A stretch of DNA of 64,000 nt, from assembly GCA_046299555.1 (NCBI GenBank), contig JBKBHS010000004.1:62001-126000 (forward strand), written 5' to 3'. Source of the stretch: CALKJP01 sp046299555. Its GTDB lineage: Bacteria > Bacteroidota > Bacteroidia > JACCXN01. Of this stretch, positions 19,211-28,049 are shown in pieces. Each line of letters begins with the position of its first letter. Positions within the stretch are counted from its first letter, which is position 1. The notes below the pieces were generated by a model that had not been told where the DNA came from, did not search any database, and saw nothing but the letters and a program-made list of their open reading frames with translations. Made by a program: the position numbers and the translations under genes.

Positions 19211-20278
19211 TTAGTTTTGACCTAAGTAACGCAAATATTTTACATGTGAAACAATTGCAGAGCGCATGTTTGGATGCTCAACATAGGGAACGTTATATTC
19301 TGCACATGTTTGTTTAATTATTCTACTGATTTCAGGATAGTGAACATGTGATATTAGCGGAAATAAGTGATGCTCAATTTGAAAATTAAGACCTCCAACT
19401 AACCAAGAAATCAATTTGTTTTTAGTGGCAAAATTGGCAGTGGTTTGTAATTGGTGAATAGCCCATTCGTCTTCAATTTTATTTTCAGGCATTACAGGTT
19501 GCGGAAATTTTGCTTCCATTACGGTATGTGCCAACTGAAATACAATGCTTAAAACTATTCCGGTAAATAATCCATAAATTAAGAAACCTATAAACCATGG
19601 CAAAAAGCCTACCGTGTATATTGGAAGAGCAATAAATGCAAATAAATGAAATAGTTTATAAAACCAAAATGAAATATGATGCTTAGCATCGTGTTTCTGA
19701 ATAGGAACTGCACCAACTTTTCCGGTAAAATATTTTTTATAATCTGTAAAAAATATCCAAAAGAAATAAAGTAAAGAATAAGCCAAAACAAAATACCAAT
19801 GTTGGATACGGTGGATTCCATATTTTTTTTGAGTTTCAGCCAAACGTAAAATTGGTCCTGCATTGATATCGTCATCTATCCCATCAATATTTGTATAGGT
19901 ATGATGTACTATATTATGTTTTGTTTTCCATAAATAAACATTGGCGCCTAAAAAGTTAATAGAAGCTCCTGCAAGTGTATTTACCCATTTTCTATTACTA
20001 AAGCTACCATGAGCTCCATCATGCATAACATTAAAACCAATAAAAGCTGTTAATCCACCTAGAAAAATACATTCTAATGCGGCTAACCAATAATTAGGTG
20101 TAAAAAATACAAGATGCACATAAGTGGCAATAAATAAAACTCCAACTAAAATTGCTTTGCTGTAAAGTTTATAATTTCCGGTAGGTGAGATATTGTTTTC
20201 TTTAAAGTAAGTGTTTACTCTTTTTCTAAGTTCTCCATAAAAAGAATTAGAAGGCATTGAAAATTTTGGTGTAATCAT
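19211..20278 (-). CDS. Membrane fatty acid (acyl-CoA/acyl-lipid) desaturase
   Basis: A 355-residue membrane di-iron desaturase. The three histidine boxes are HDGAHGS, HNIVHHTYTN and QIEHHLFP. The QxxHH form of the third box is that of front-end (linoleoyl-CoA type) desaturases. It would insert a double bond into membrane fatty acids, commonly to keep membranes fluid in the cold; the position of the bond cannot be read. Several hydrophobic segments lie between the boxes, and the length is normal. It is a single-gene unit bounded by its own terminator downstream, with a TATCTTTG -7 box upstream at 20321-20328. Confidence 0.9.
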   Translation of the reverse strand: MITPKFSMPSNSFYGELRKRVNTYFKENNISPTGNYKLYSKAILVGVLFIATYVHLVFFTPNYWLAALECIFLGGLTAFIGFNVMHDGAHGSFSNRKWVNTLAGASINFLGANVYLWKTKHNIVHHTYTNIDGIDDDINAGPILRLAETQKKYGIHRIQHWYFVLAYSLLYFFWIFFTDYKKYFTGKVGAVPIQKHDAKHHISFWFYKLFHLFAFIALPIYTVGFLPWFIGFLIYGLFTGIVLSIVFQLAHTVMEAKFPQPVMPENKIEDEWAIHQLQTTANFATKNKLISWLVGGLNFQIEHHLFPLISHVHYPEISRIIKQTCAEYNVPYVEHPNMRSAIVSHVKYLRYLGQN

Positions 20279-20320
20279 AAATGTGTATTGGAATGATAAA
20301 AATCATTCATGTTAATAATA

Positions 20321-20328
20321 CAAAGATA
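20321..20328 (-). promoter_or_regulatory. Probable -7 box of the desaturase gene
   Basis: The minus strand reads TATCTTTG, an exact match to TAnnTTTG, 42 bases before ATG 20278. A TTG about 15 bases further upstream is a weak -33 candidate. Confidence 0.4.
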
Positions 20329-20397
20329 ATACTAAAACTAATTCAATGATGTTAATGAGTGTTATTAAAACTGAACTATCTAATTGTGTGCATAATA

Positions 20398-20428
20398 ACA
20401 AAAAAGCCATTGCATTTGCAAAGGCTTT
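20398..20428 (-). terminator. Terminator of the AhpC/AhpD-like operon
   Basis: AAAGCC (20403-20408) pairs with GGCTTT (20423-20428) with an inner TTGCA/TGCAA stem, and the minus strand continues into a T run. It lies just past the stop of the carboxymuconolactone decarboxylase-like gene. Confidence 0.75.
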
Positions 20429-20450
20429 CTTGGCATAAATTCACATTTAG

Positions 20451-21032
20451 TTAACCTATAATTTTGTTTAATGATTGAATAACCGAAGCAATTCTTATTG
20501 CATCAAAAATTCTTTCTTCGCTGCTTCCTAAGTGAATGAGTGATTGTTCATGCGATTTAACACATGCTTCGCACCCATTTACGGCTGATACTGCTAAGCT
20601 AACTAATTCAAAAAACTCTTTGCCAATAACTGGATTCATCATGATATTCATTTTAATACGAGCGGGTAATTGTTCGTATTTTTCTTTAGCAGTAAAATGT
20701 CTGAATCGATACAGCACATTGTTGGCTGCCAGTAATGAAGCGCAGGCTGCGGTTTCAGCTAAATCTCCTAAAGTTGCATCTTTTTCTTTTGCAATCTCAG
20801 TAAAACTTTTTTGTAAATTTTTATGAGATGCATTCACTGCTATTGCATACGCAAGTAATGCAGTTTCTTTTTCTGTTAAATATTCCGATTGCAATACATT
20901 TTTTAAATTAATACGTAAATCTTTTAAATAGCGATTTTCAGTATCATTTAATTGTTGCATTGGAATACTATATCCTTCATCTACCGCAATGTTTAAATCG
21001 CTCAGTAAATCATTTAATGTTTCAGTAATCAT
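20451..21032 (-). CDS. AhpD-like alkylhydroperoxidase (carboxymuconolactone decarboxylase family)
   Basis: A 193-residue protein with the AhpD/CMD active-site pattern: VNGCEACVKSHEQSL contains the redox CxxC pair and the nearby histidine. Such proteins reduce organic peroxides or recharge a peroxiredoxin. The start is ATG 21032 (MITETLNDLLSDL); upstream in-frame codons run into the ahpC gene. It begins 5 bases after the ahpC stop at 21038, so the two are one transcript. A partnership with AhpC is supported by the gene pair and by the Mycobacterium AhpC/AhpD precedent, although this AhpC would more commonly pair with AhpF, which is absent from the window. Confidence 0.85.
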   Translation of the reverse strand: MITETLNDLLSDLNIAVDEGYSIPMQQLNDTENRYLKDLRINLKNVLQSEYLTEKETALLAYAIAVNASHKNLQKSFTEIAKEKDATLGDLAETAACASLLAANNVLYRFRHFTAKEKYEQLPARIKMNIMMNPVIGKEFFELVSLAVSAVNGCEACVKSHEQSLIHLGSSEERIFDAIRIASVIQSLNKIIG

Positions 21033-21037
21033 AATTT

Positions 21038-21592
21038 TTAAATTTTTATAGTTTCTTTTCCTTTTTCCCAATTACATGGACATAATTCGTCAGTTTGTAA
21101 TGCATCTAATACGCGAATAACTTCTTTTACATTTCTGCCAACATTTAAATCATACACGCTTACCCATCTTATAACTCCTTCCGGATCTACAATAAAGGTT
21201 GCTCTGTAGGCAACTTTTTCATTTGCCTCTAATATCCCTAATTCTTCAGCTAATGATTTAGATGTGTCCGCCAGCATTGGAAACTTTAATGTTTTTAAAT
21301 CTGCATGATTATTTCTCCATGCTAAGTGCACAAATTCGCTATCGGTTGAAGCTCCTATTAATACAGCATCTCTGTCTCTGAATTCTTCAAAATTTTTATT
21401 GAATTCGGCAATTTCGGTTGGACAAACAAAGGTGAAGTCTTTTGGCCACCAAAACATTACCATCCATTTGTTTTCATTTAAATGAATATTATTGGTAATG
21501 GTTGTAAATTCTTTACCTTGTTCAAGACTTACAACCGCTGTTTTTGAAAATTGAGGGAATTTTTCTCCCACATTTAATACTCTGTTTTTCAT
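21038..21592 (-). CDS. ahpC: Peroxiredoxin AhpC/TSA family, typical 2-Cys
   Basis: A 184-residue thiol peroxidase that reduces hydrogen peroxide and alkyl hydroperoxides. The peroxidatic cysteine is C57 in FVCPTEIAEF. Two candidate resolving cysteines, C171 and C173, lie in ELCPCNWEKG near the C-terminus. It is the first gene of a two-gene unit with the AhpD-like protein and follows dps, divergent from oxyR, so control by OxyR is likely. The upstream region contains a heptamer repeat tract rather than an obvious promoter. Confidence 0.93.
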   Translation of the reverse strand: MKNRVLNVGEKFPQFSKTAVVSLEQGKEFTTITNNIHLNENKWMVMFWWPKDFTFVCPTEIAEFNKNFEEFRDRDAVLIGASTDSEFVHLAWRNNHADLKTLKFPMLADTSKSLAEELGILEANEKVAYRATFIVDPEGVIRWVSVYDLNVGRNVKEVIRVLDALQTDELCPCNWEKGKETIKI

Positions 21593-21600
21593 AATAAATA

Positions 21601-21656
21601 GTTATTAATTGTTAGTTATTAGTTATTAGTTATTAGTTATTGGTTATTGGTTATTA
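21601..21656. repeat. Degenerate heptamer tandem repeat (GTTATTA units)
   Basis: About eight imperfect copies of a 7-base unit (GTTATTA, later GTTATTG) fill the gap between dps and ahpC, running into the last codons of dps. It could vary in copy number and alter spacing or expression between the two genes. Confidence 0.8.
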
Positions 21657-22124
21657 AGATAAAAAAGCGCGCAACATCCAAAGTGTTTTTTCATGTTCTT
21701 TAATATAATCACTCATGAGTGAATTTGTGCCTTCATCATCAAGTTCATTACTTAAGTTAAGTAAGTCTCGCTCTTTTTTTAGAAGTATAGTTAAATTATC
21801 TAAAATAAGCTCTACACTTTTATTCGCTTCACTTATATTTTTCGCTTCTTTTATTTCAGCTTGTTTTACATAATCTGTAAAGGAGTGCAATGGCTTATGT
21901 CCAAGAGTAAGGATTCGCTCTGCTATTTCATCTATTTTTAAAAGCGCATCATTATAAAACTCTTCAAATTTGGTGTGTAACTCGAAAAATTTAGGTCCTT
22001 TAATATTCCAATGTAAACCTCTAAGATTTTGATAAAATATCTGATAGTTTGCTAATAAGTCGTTTAAATTTGTTGTAAGCATTAATTTAGCCTTATCTGA
22101 TTTATTTTCTTTAGTTGCTCTCAT
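21654..22124 (-). CDS. dps: Dps-family DNA-protection ferritin
   Basis: A 156-residue member of the ferritin-like Dps family, which forms a hollow 12-mer that oxidises and stores iron with hydrogen peroxide and shields DNA. The inter-subunit ferroxidase residues are visible in LRGLHWNIKGPKFFELHTKFEEFYNDALLKIDEIAER (cited here only by its key H, H, D and E residues at about 37-75). The N-terminus (MRATKENKSDKAK) is basic and could bind DNA. It is divergent from oxyR, 99 bases away, and upstream of ahpC, a classic peroxide-stress arrangement. Confidence 0.93.
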   Translation of the reverse strand: MRATKENKSDKAKLMLTTNLNDLLANYQIFYQNLRGLHWNIKGPKFFELHTKFEEFYNDALLKIDEIAERILTLGHKPLHSFTDYVKQAEIKEAKNISEANKSVELILDNLTILLKKERDLLNLSNELDDEGTNSLMSDYIKEHEKTLWMLRAFLS

Positions 22125-22195
22125 AATTTTGGGTTTTTAAAATTTCACACTGCAAATTTCAGTTAGGTTTAATTATAAATCAAACTGATAATTTC

Positions 22196-22203
22196 TATAT
22201 TTG
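22196..22203 (+). promoter_or_regulatory. Probable -7 box of oxyR
   Basis: TATATTTG is an exact TAnnTTTG match ending 20 bases before ATG 22224. The 99-base gap between dps and oxyR must also hold the dps promoter and any OxyR operator. I could not define an operator by eye. Confidence 0.5.
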
Positions 22204-22223
22204 CATAAATAAAATCTATAAAT

Positions 22224-23156
22224 ATGAATTTGCAACAACTTGAATATATCATAGCAGTTGATACTTATCGTCATTTTGCTACAGCTGCAGAAAAGAGTTT
22301 TGTTACACAGCCAACATTAAGTATGATGATACAAAAACTCGAAGACGAATTAAATGTAAAAATATTCGACAGAAGCAAACAGCCTGTTGTTCCAACATTA
22401 GTTGGTGAGCAAATTATAAATCAAGCAAGAAAAGTTTTGTACGAAGCAAAAAAAATTAAGGAAATAGCTAATAGTGATACACAGGTTATTTCGGGTGAAT
22501 TTAAGTTAGCTATTATACCTACCCTTGCACCTTATTTATTGCCACTATTTGTAAAAAAGTTCATTAAGAAATATACTTTAGTTAAGTTAATTGTTTCAGA
22601 AATGGTAACTGAACAAATAATTGAAAATCTTAAAAAAGGAAATATTGATGCTGGTCTTTTAGTTACACCATTAAATGAAGCAAGCATATATGAGTTGCCA
22701 CTGTTTTATGAGCCTTTTTGGGCCTATGTTTCGGATAAAGATAAATTATACAATAAAAAGTATGTTTTACCTTCTGAAATTAATCCGGATGATTTATGGT
22801 TGCTTGAAGAAGGCCATTGTTTTAGAACTCAGATTTTAAATTTATGTGAATTAAAAAAGCAAAGTGATAATGCTCAGTTTGAATATGCAGCAGGTAGTAT
22901 TGAAACGCTTATAAAACTTGTTAATCAAGAAAGTGGAATTACCATTATACCAGAACTTGCTACACTCGATATGACTGCCAAACAAAAAAAACATTTGAGA
23001 GAGTTTAAAGCCCCTGTTCCGGTTCGCGAAGTAAGTTTAGTAATGCATCGTTATTATCATAAAGAAAATATTATAAAAGCAATGAGTAAAGAGATTAAAG
23101 CCTCTGTTCCTGAAAATATGCTTCAAAATACTAAAAAGAAAATAGTAGAAATTTAG
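22224..23156 (+). CDS. oxyR: Hydrogen peroxide-sensing LysR regulator OxyR
   Basis: A 310-residue LysR-type regulator. The winged helix-turn-helix is at residues 1-60 (FATAAEKSFVTQPTLSMMIQKLEDELN, key residues only) and the effector domain follows. The peroxide-sensing cysteines are conserved in sequence and number: C199 and C208 in EEGHCFRTQILNLC, the same positions as in the Escherichia coli protein. Peroxide would form the C199-C208 disulfide and turn on target genes. The divergent dps and the ahpC pair beyond it are the likely targets. Length and domain order are normal. Confidence 0.94.
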   Translation: MNLQQLEYIIAVDTYRHFATAAEKSFVTQPTLSMMIQKLEDELNVKIFDRSKQPVVPTLVGEQIINQARKVLYEAKKIKEIANSDTQVISGEFKLAIIPTLAPYLLPLFVKKFIKKYTLVKLIVSEMVTEQIIENLKKGNIDAGLLVTPLNEASIYELPLFYEPFWAYVSDKDKLYNKKYVLPSEINPDDLWLLEEGHCFRTQILNLCELKKQSDNAQFEYAAGSIETLIKLVNQESGITIIPELATLDMTAKQKKHLREFKAPVPVREVSLVMHRYYHKENIIKAMSKEIKASVPENMLQNTKKKIVEI

Positions 23157-23163
23157 TAAGATA

Positions 23164-23490
23164 TTATTTTAGTTTTTCATTGTTTAAATGCCTATCAGCA
23201 TCTCTTTTTGTTTTTTTATCCAAATTTTTTTTAAGGGCTTCTGTTAAATTAACTCCCGTTTGATTAGCCAGACAAATTAATACAAATAATACATCGGCAA
23301 GTTCATCGGCCAATTCTTTTTCTCTATCAGAATACTTAAAAGATTGTTCTCCGTATTTACGAGCAATAATTCTTGCAACTTCTCCAACTTCTTCTGTTAG
23401 AATGGCCATATTTGTAAGTTCGTTATAGTATCTTACACCTACAGTTTTTATCCAATTATCAACGGTTTTTTGAGCTTCATCTAACGTCAT
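23164..23490 (-). CDS. MazG-like nucleotide pyrophosphohydrolase
   Basis: A 108-residue all-alpha NTP pyrophosphohydrolase of the MazG/iMazG superfamily, which hydrolyses (deoxy)nucleoside triphosphates to monophosphates and so removes damaged nucleotides. The metal-binding acidic residues are in LTEEVGEVARIIARKYGEQ and ELADELADVLFVLICLAN, the EExxE and ExxD pair. It is convergent with oxyR (gap of 7 bases) and divergent from the dehydrogenase gene. It belongs to the short single-domain class; substrate preference is unknown. Confidence 0.88.
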   Translation of the reverse strand: MTLDEAQKTVDNWIKTVGVRYYNELTNMAILTEEVGEVARIIARKYGEQSFKYSDREKELADELADVLFVLICLANQTGVNLTEALKKNLDKKTKRDADRHLNNEKLK

Positions 23491-23555
23491 AATTTTTATG
23501 TCTTTATAATTAATACGAAAGTATGTTTTTTTAATCTAACTGTGGTAAATATAGT

Positions 23556-23563
23556 TATTTTTG
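23556..23563 (+). promoter_or_regulatory. Probable -7 box of the amino-acid dehydrogenase gene
   Basis: TATTTTTG is an exact TAnnTTTG match ending 25 bases before ATG 23589. Confidence 0.45.
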
Positions 23564-23588
23564 CCCCGTATTATAAAAGATTTCAGTA

Positions 23589-24824
23589 ATGAGTAATTTA
23601 AAAGATTTAATATCAAAATTTGAAAATAAACAACCCGAAGTAGTATTTGAATGGTCTGATCCGGAAACCGAAGCAACCGGTTGGGTGGTTATAAATTCAT
23701 TAAGAGGAGGAGCAGCTGGTGGTGGTACAAGAATGCGTAAAGGACTTGATAAACGTGAAGTTGAATCTTTAGCCAAAACTATGGAGGTTAAATTTACTGT
23801 ATCAGGTCCTGCTATTGGAGGAGCCAAATCAGGAATTAATTTCGATCCTCAAGATCCAAGAAAAGCAGGCGTATTAAAACGCTGGTATAAAACTGTTATG
23901 CCTTTGCTTAAAAATTATTATGGTACAGGTGGAGATTTAAATGTTGATGAAGTTCATGAAGTAATTCCTATTACTTCAGAATTTGGTTTGCTGCATCCGC
24001 AAGAAGGTGTTGTAAATGGACATTTTAAAGCAAACGAAGCAAGCAAGAAAAAAAGAATAGAGCAATTACAAATTGGAGTTTCTAAACATGTAATTGATAA
24101 AAAATATACTCCTGCACCAGAAAAGAAAATTGTAGTAGCAGATTTTATTACCGGCTATGGCGTTGCAGAAGCTGTACGTCATTATTACACAATTTATGGA
24201 AAACAAATAGAAGGTAAAAGAGCAATCATTCAGGGGTGGGGCAATGTTGCATCTGCAGCCGCATATTATTTAGCTCAAATGGGTGTAAAAGTAGTAGGCA
24301 TTATCGATAGAGTGGGAGGACTAATAAATGAAAATGGTTATTCATATAAAGAAGTGAAAGAATTATTTTTAAATAAAAATGGCAATGCTTTAAATGCTCC
24401 TAACATGCTTTCTTTTGATGAAGTAAATTCAAAAATATGGGATGTTAAAGCAGATATTTTTATTCCTGCAGCGGCTTCGCGATTAATTACCAAAGATCAG
24501 GTTGATAGAATGATTAATGCAGGTGTTGAAGTAATTTCATGTGGTGCAAATGTGCCATTTGCCGATAATGAAATTTTTATGGGTCCAATTTCCGAGTATT
24601 GTGATAACCATATCAGTGTAATACCCGATTTTATAGCTAATTGCGGAATGGCACGCGTATTTGCCTATTTAATGCAAGAAAATATTGAATTAACGGATGA
24701 AGCAATTTTTTCTGATGTTTCAAATGTGATATGTAATGCTATTAAAAAAATACACTCAGAGAATCCATCTGAAAATAGAATATCACAAACAGCTTTAAAA
24801 TTAGCTTTAACTCAATTAGTTTAA
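23589..24824 (+). CDS. Glu/Leu/Phe/Val dehydrogenase family enzyme
   Basis: A 411-residue NAD(P)-dependent amino-acid dehydrogenase that would oxidatively deaminate an amino acid to its 2-oxo acid. The dimerisation/catalytic domain has GGGTRMRKGLDKREVESLA, KFTVSGPAIGGAKSGINFDP and YYGTGGDLNVDEVHEVIP. The Rossmann domain has GWGNVASAAAYYLAQMGVKVVGIID and ends with the family CGANVPF segment. The family covers glutamate, leucine, phenylalanine and valine enzymes, and the substrate cannot be settled by eye. It is 7 bases upstream of the mscS-like gene, so the two are probably co-transcribed. Confidence 0.87.
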   Translation: MSNLKDLISKFENKQPEVVFEWSDPETEATGWVVINSLRGGAAGGGTRMRKGLDKREVESLAKTMEVKFTVSGPAIGGAKSGINFDPQDPRKAGVLKRWYKTVMPLLKNYYGTGGDLNVDEVHEVIPITSEFGLLHPQEGVVNGHFKANEASKKKRIEQLQIGVSKHVIDKKYTPAPEKKIVVADFITGYGVAEAVRHYYTIYGKQIEGKRAIIQGWGNVASAAAYYLAQMGVKVVGIIDRVGGLINENGYSYKEVKELFLNKNGNALNAPNMLSFDEVNSKIWDVKADIFIPAAASRLITKDQVDRMINAGVEVISCGANVPFADNEIFMGPISEYCDNHISVIPDFIANCGMARVFAYLMQENIELTDEAIFSDVSNVICNAIKKIHSENPSENRISQTALKLALTQLV

Positions 24825-24831
24825 TAGAATT

Positions 24832-25935
24832 ATGACAATAAAGGAAATTTTAGCACTTGAATATTTTGGAAATACTATTGCCGACTATGCATGGTTGCTT
24901 GGCGCCATATTTTTTGTATTTATTTTTCAAAAATACATATCACGTTATTTATCAAACATTTTATATCGTTCTCTTAAAAGATATGTCGAAGAAATTAGTC
25001 GTGAAGAGCTTTTCAATTTAATTTATAAACCACTACGCCTTACCATACATTTACTGGTAATTTATGTTGCTTCTACTCATATAGAGTTTCCTGAAGAATG
25101 GAATTTAGCCCCTGTTGAAAAATTTGGGCTTAGGATGTTTATTCAACGAACTTATTTGTTTGTTTTAATTATTTCAATTACTTGGATTTTCTTACGATTG
25201 GTTGATTTTGCCGGTTTGGTAATGATGAAAAAAGCCGAAAAAACCGATAGTAAACAAGATGATCAGATTGTATTATTTTTAAGAGAAATATTAAAAATAT
25301 TAGTAGTAGGCTTTTCATTTTTTGTGGTTTTAGGAGTTGTTTTTAAATTAGATATTGGTGCCATAGTAGCTGGATTAGGAGTTGGAGGATTAGCATTGGC
25401 TTTAGCCGCAAAAGAAAGTTTAGAAAATTTATTAGCATCATTTACCATTTTTGCCGATAAACCATTCGTAGTTGGTGATTTGGTTCAGGTAGGGTCAATA
25501 ATAGGTACCGTAGAAAAAGTGGGATTTAGAAGTACTCGAATCAGAACATTAGAGAAAAGCTATCTGACTTTACCCAATAAAAAAATGGTAGATGCAGAAT
25601 TAGATAATCTTTCATTAAGAACGTTTAGAAGAGCGCGCTTTAAAATAGGAATAGTTTATCAATCATCGCAAGAACAAATTTTGGCTATTGTAAAAGATAT
25701 TCAACAATATATTGATGATCACCCTCGAACAAACCAAGACGGTAAAGTAAGGTTTGTTGAATTTGGCGATTCAGCACTCGAAATAATGGTAGAATATTTT
25801 GTAGATACAATGGATTGGCTTGTTTTTCTTGATGTTAAACAAGAAATAAACCTAAAAATTATGGAAATCGTAAAGAATCACGGAAGTGATTTTGCTTATC
25901 CAACAACTACTGTATATTTGCAAAACACTAATTAA
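24832..25935 (+). CDS. Small-conductance mechanosensitive channel (MscS family)
   Basis: A 367-residue inner-membrane channel that opens under membrane tension to release solutes. There are about four hydrophobic segments before the pore helix. The pore-lining TM3 region GLGVGGLALALAAKESLENL carries the expected Gly/Ala packing. It is followed by the beta domain (FVVGDLVQVGSIIGTVEKVGFRSTRIRT split across strands) and the C-terminal alpha/beta domain. It is longer than E. coli MscS (286 residues) because of an extra N-terminal membrane region. It begins 7 bases after the dehydrogenase and ends 9 bases before nhaD. Confidence 0.9.
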   Translation: MTIKEILALEYFGNTIADYAWLLGAIFFVFIFQKYISRYLSNILYRSLKRYVEEISREELFNLIYKPLRLTIHLLVIYVASTHIEFPEEWNLAPVEKFGLRMFIQRTYLFVLIISITWIFLRLVDFAGLVMMKKAEKTDSKQDDQIVLFLREILKILVVGFSFFVVLGVVFKLDIGAIVAGLGVGGLALALAAKESLENLLASFTIFADKPFVVGDLVQVGSIIGTVEKVGFRSTRIRTLEKSYLTLPNKKMVDAELDNLSLRTFRRARFKIGIVYQSSQEQILAIVKDIQQYIDDHPRTNQDGKVRFVEFGDSALEIMVEYFVDTMDWLVFLDVKQEINLKIMEIVKNHGSDFAYPTTTVYLQNTN

Positions 25936-25944
25936 ACTCTTTTT

Positions 25945-27243
25945 ATGATAGAATTAATCATTGCCACCTTTGTAATAGGTTATTTAGCAATTGCTTTAGA
26001 ACATCCTATTCATATTAATAAAGCTGCATCGGCATTAATTACAGGTGTATTATGTTGGACAATATATATCATGATGGGCAATCATTCTGACCCTCATGAA
26101 GTTGTTGGTCAGTTAGAACATTTTATCAGTGAAGTTGCCAGTATTTTATTCTTCCTTTTAGGTGCAATGACAATAGTAGAATTGGTAGATGCGCATGAAG
26201 GTTTTAAAGTAATTACAGATAAAATAACAACTACAAGTAAAGTAAAACTACTTTGGATAATAAGCTTTGTAGCCTTCTTTTTCTCTGCAGTATTAGATAA
26301 TTTAACTACCTCTATCGTAATGGTGTCGTTATTACGAAAACTAATTGATGATAAACACGACCGAATGTTTTTTGCCGGGATGGTGGTAGTTGCTGCAAAT
26401 GCCGGTGGAGCATGGTCGCCTATTGGAGATGTTACAACCACCATGCTTTGGATAGGAGGTCAAATTACTGCCGGAAATATTGTTGCAACATTAATTATAC
26501 CAAGTATTGTATGTTTAATGGCCCCATTAATAATTTTATCATTTACATTAAAAGGCGAAGTAACAAGGCCGAGCGAAGTAGTAAAAACTGGTCATCATTC
26601 TGCTAAGGTAAATTCTACCGAAAGAAATATTGTATTCTATACCGGATTAGGTGGATTATTGTTTGTGCCAATTTTTAAAACAGTAACTCATTTACCACCA
26701 TTTATGGGTATGTTATTCAGTCTTGGAGTTCTTTGGGTTTTAACCGAGTTGCTACATAAAAGCAAAAACGATGAAGATAAAGAAGCAGCCACTGTAGTTG
26801 GAGTTATTAGAAGAATTGACACTCCAAGTGTATTATTTTTCTTAGGAATTTTGGTAGCAATTGGTTCATTACAAGCAACAGGTGTATTATCTAATTTAGC
26901 TCAAACATTAGATGAAACAATTGGCAATCAAAATTTAATTGTTTTAGCTATTGGTTTATTATCATCTGTAGTAGATAATGTTCCCTTGGTTGCAGCTGCA
27001 ATGAAAATGTATTCATTAGAGCAATTTCCGCAAGATGATCCATTTTGGGAATTCCTTGCTTATGCAGCCGGAACCGGTGGTAGCTGTTTAATTATAGGTT
27101 CAGCAGCCGGTGTTGCTGTAATGGGTATGGAAAAAATAGACTTTTTCTGGTACCTTAAGAAAATAGGCTTATTAGCATTAGTTGGCTATTTAGCCGGAGC
27201 TGGAGTTTATCTTTTAACTTATCCATTTTTTGCCATTCATTAA
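25945..27243 (+). CDS. nhaD: Na+/H+ antiporter NhaD
   Basis: A 432-residue inner-membrane protein of the NhaD family of ion transporters, expelling Na+ (or Li+) in exchange for H+. I see about eleven to twelve hydrophobic segments, and family-type motifs LDNLTTSIVMVSLLRKL, GGAWSPIGDVTTTMLW and SSVVDNVPLVAAAMKMY. It lies 9 bases after the MscS gene, giving a possible salt/osmotic-response unit. A start at 25945 gives a plausible first membrane helix. It is one of several sodium-linked carriers in this window. Confidence 0.92.
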   Translation: MIELIIATFVIGYLAIALEHPIHINKAASALITGVLCWTIYIMMGNHSDPHEVVGQLEHFISEVASILFFLLGAMTIVELVDAHEGFKVITDKITTTSKVKLLWIISFVAFFFSAVLDNLTTSIVMVSLLRKLIDDKHDRMFFAGMVVVAANAGGAWSPIGDVTTTMLWIGGQITAGNIVATLIIPSIVCLMAPLIILSFTLKGEVTRPSEVVKTGHHSAKVNSTERNIVFYTGLGGLLFVPIFKTVTHLPPFMGMLFSLGVLWVLTELLHKSKNDEDKEAATVVGVIRRIDTPSVLFFLGILVAIGSLQATGVLSNLAQTLDETIGNQNLIVLAIGLLSSVVDNVPLVAAAMKMYSLEQFPQDDPFWEFLAYAAGTGGSCLIIGSAAGVAVMGMEKIDFFWYLKKIGLLALVGYLAGAGVYLLTYPFFAIH

Positions 27244-27347
27244 AAATTAAACAATATAACTAACAATCTTCTGTTTATAAATGTAAAGCTAAGTACTTAA
27301 ATTAGCCTTGCTTTAATTTTAATTTCGCAGCAAACAAGATAGATTGT

Positions 27348-28049
27348 ATGTTAAAAATTCCTTTATTACAAGTTACAGTTGGCTCTGAATCGGTTACTGA
27401 GGTAGCCGAAACATTACCCAAAGAAGAAACCTTATCCATATTAGAGTTATTTCTTGGGGGCGGTTTATATATTATGATACCGCTTACCATCATGTCAATT
27501 ATAGCCGTTTATATATTTATTGAAAGATATTTAGCTATTCAACGCGCTTCAAAGAGCGATAATAATTTTATAAATGCAATAAAAGATTTTATTCATGAAG
27601 GGAAAATAGACGCTGCCAAAGCATTATGCAAATCTACCGATTCTCCTACTGCCCGAATGATTGAAAAAGGTATTTCTCGTTTGGGAAAACCATTAAGTGA
27701 TATTAGTACGGCAATAGAAAATATCGGAAAACTTGAAATTAATAAATTAGAAAAATCCATTAATACCCTTGCAACCATTGCCGGAGCAGCACCGATGATT
27801 GGATTTTTAGGTACGGTAATTGGGATGATAATTACATTTCATCAAATGAATATTGGCGGAAATGGTGTTGAAATTAGCCAACTATCAGGAGGAATTATGA
27901 TGGCTATGGTTACAACGGTTGCCGGATTGATAGTTGGTATTATTGCTTATGTGGGATATAATATTTTAGTAGCTAAAGTTGAAAAAGTGGTGCATAAATT
28001 AGAAGCTACATCAATTGAGTTTATGGACTTATTACAAGAACCTGCATAA
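27348..28049 (+). CDS. exbB: MotA/TolQ/ExbB proton channel protein
   Basis: A 233-residue inner-membrane proton channel subunit. There are three membrane segments (about residues 42-62, 135-160 and 180-205), with the conserved GAAPMIGFLGTVIGMIITF and GGIMMAMVTTVAGLIVGIIAY. With ExbD it converts proton flow into force on a TonB-like protein. The stop codon overlaps the exbD start (28049) and the whole unit runs exbB-exbD-tonB-like-folC without gaps. TolQ cannot be excluded by sequence alone, but the TonB-like third gene favours ExbB. Confidence 0.9.
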   Translation: MLKIPLLQVTVGSESVTEVAETLPKEETLSILELFLGGGLYIMIPLTIMSIIAVYIFIERYLAIQRASKSDNNFINAIKDFIHEGKIDAAKALCKSTDSPTARMIEKGISRLGKPLSDISTAIENIGKLEINKLEKSINTLATIAGAAPMIGFLGTVIGMIITFHQMNIGGNGVEISQLSGGIMMAMVTTVAGLIVGIIAYVGYNILVAKVEKVVHKLEATSIEFMDLLQEPA

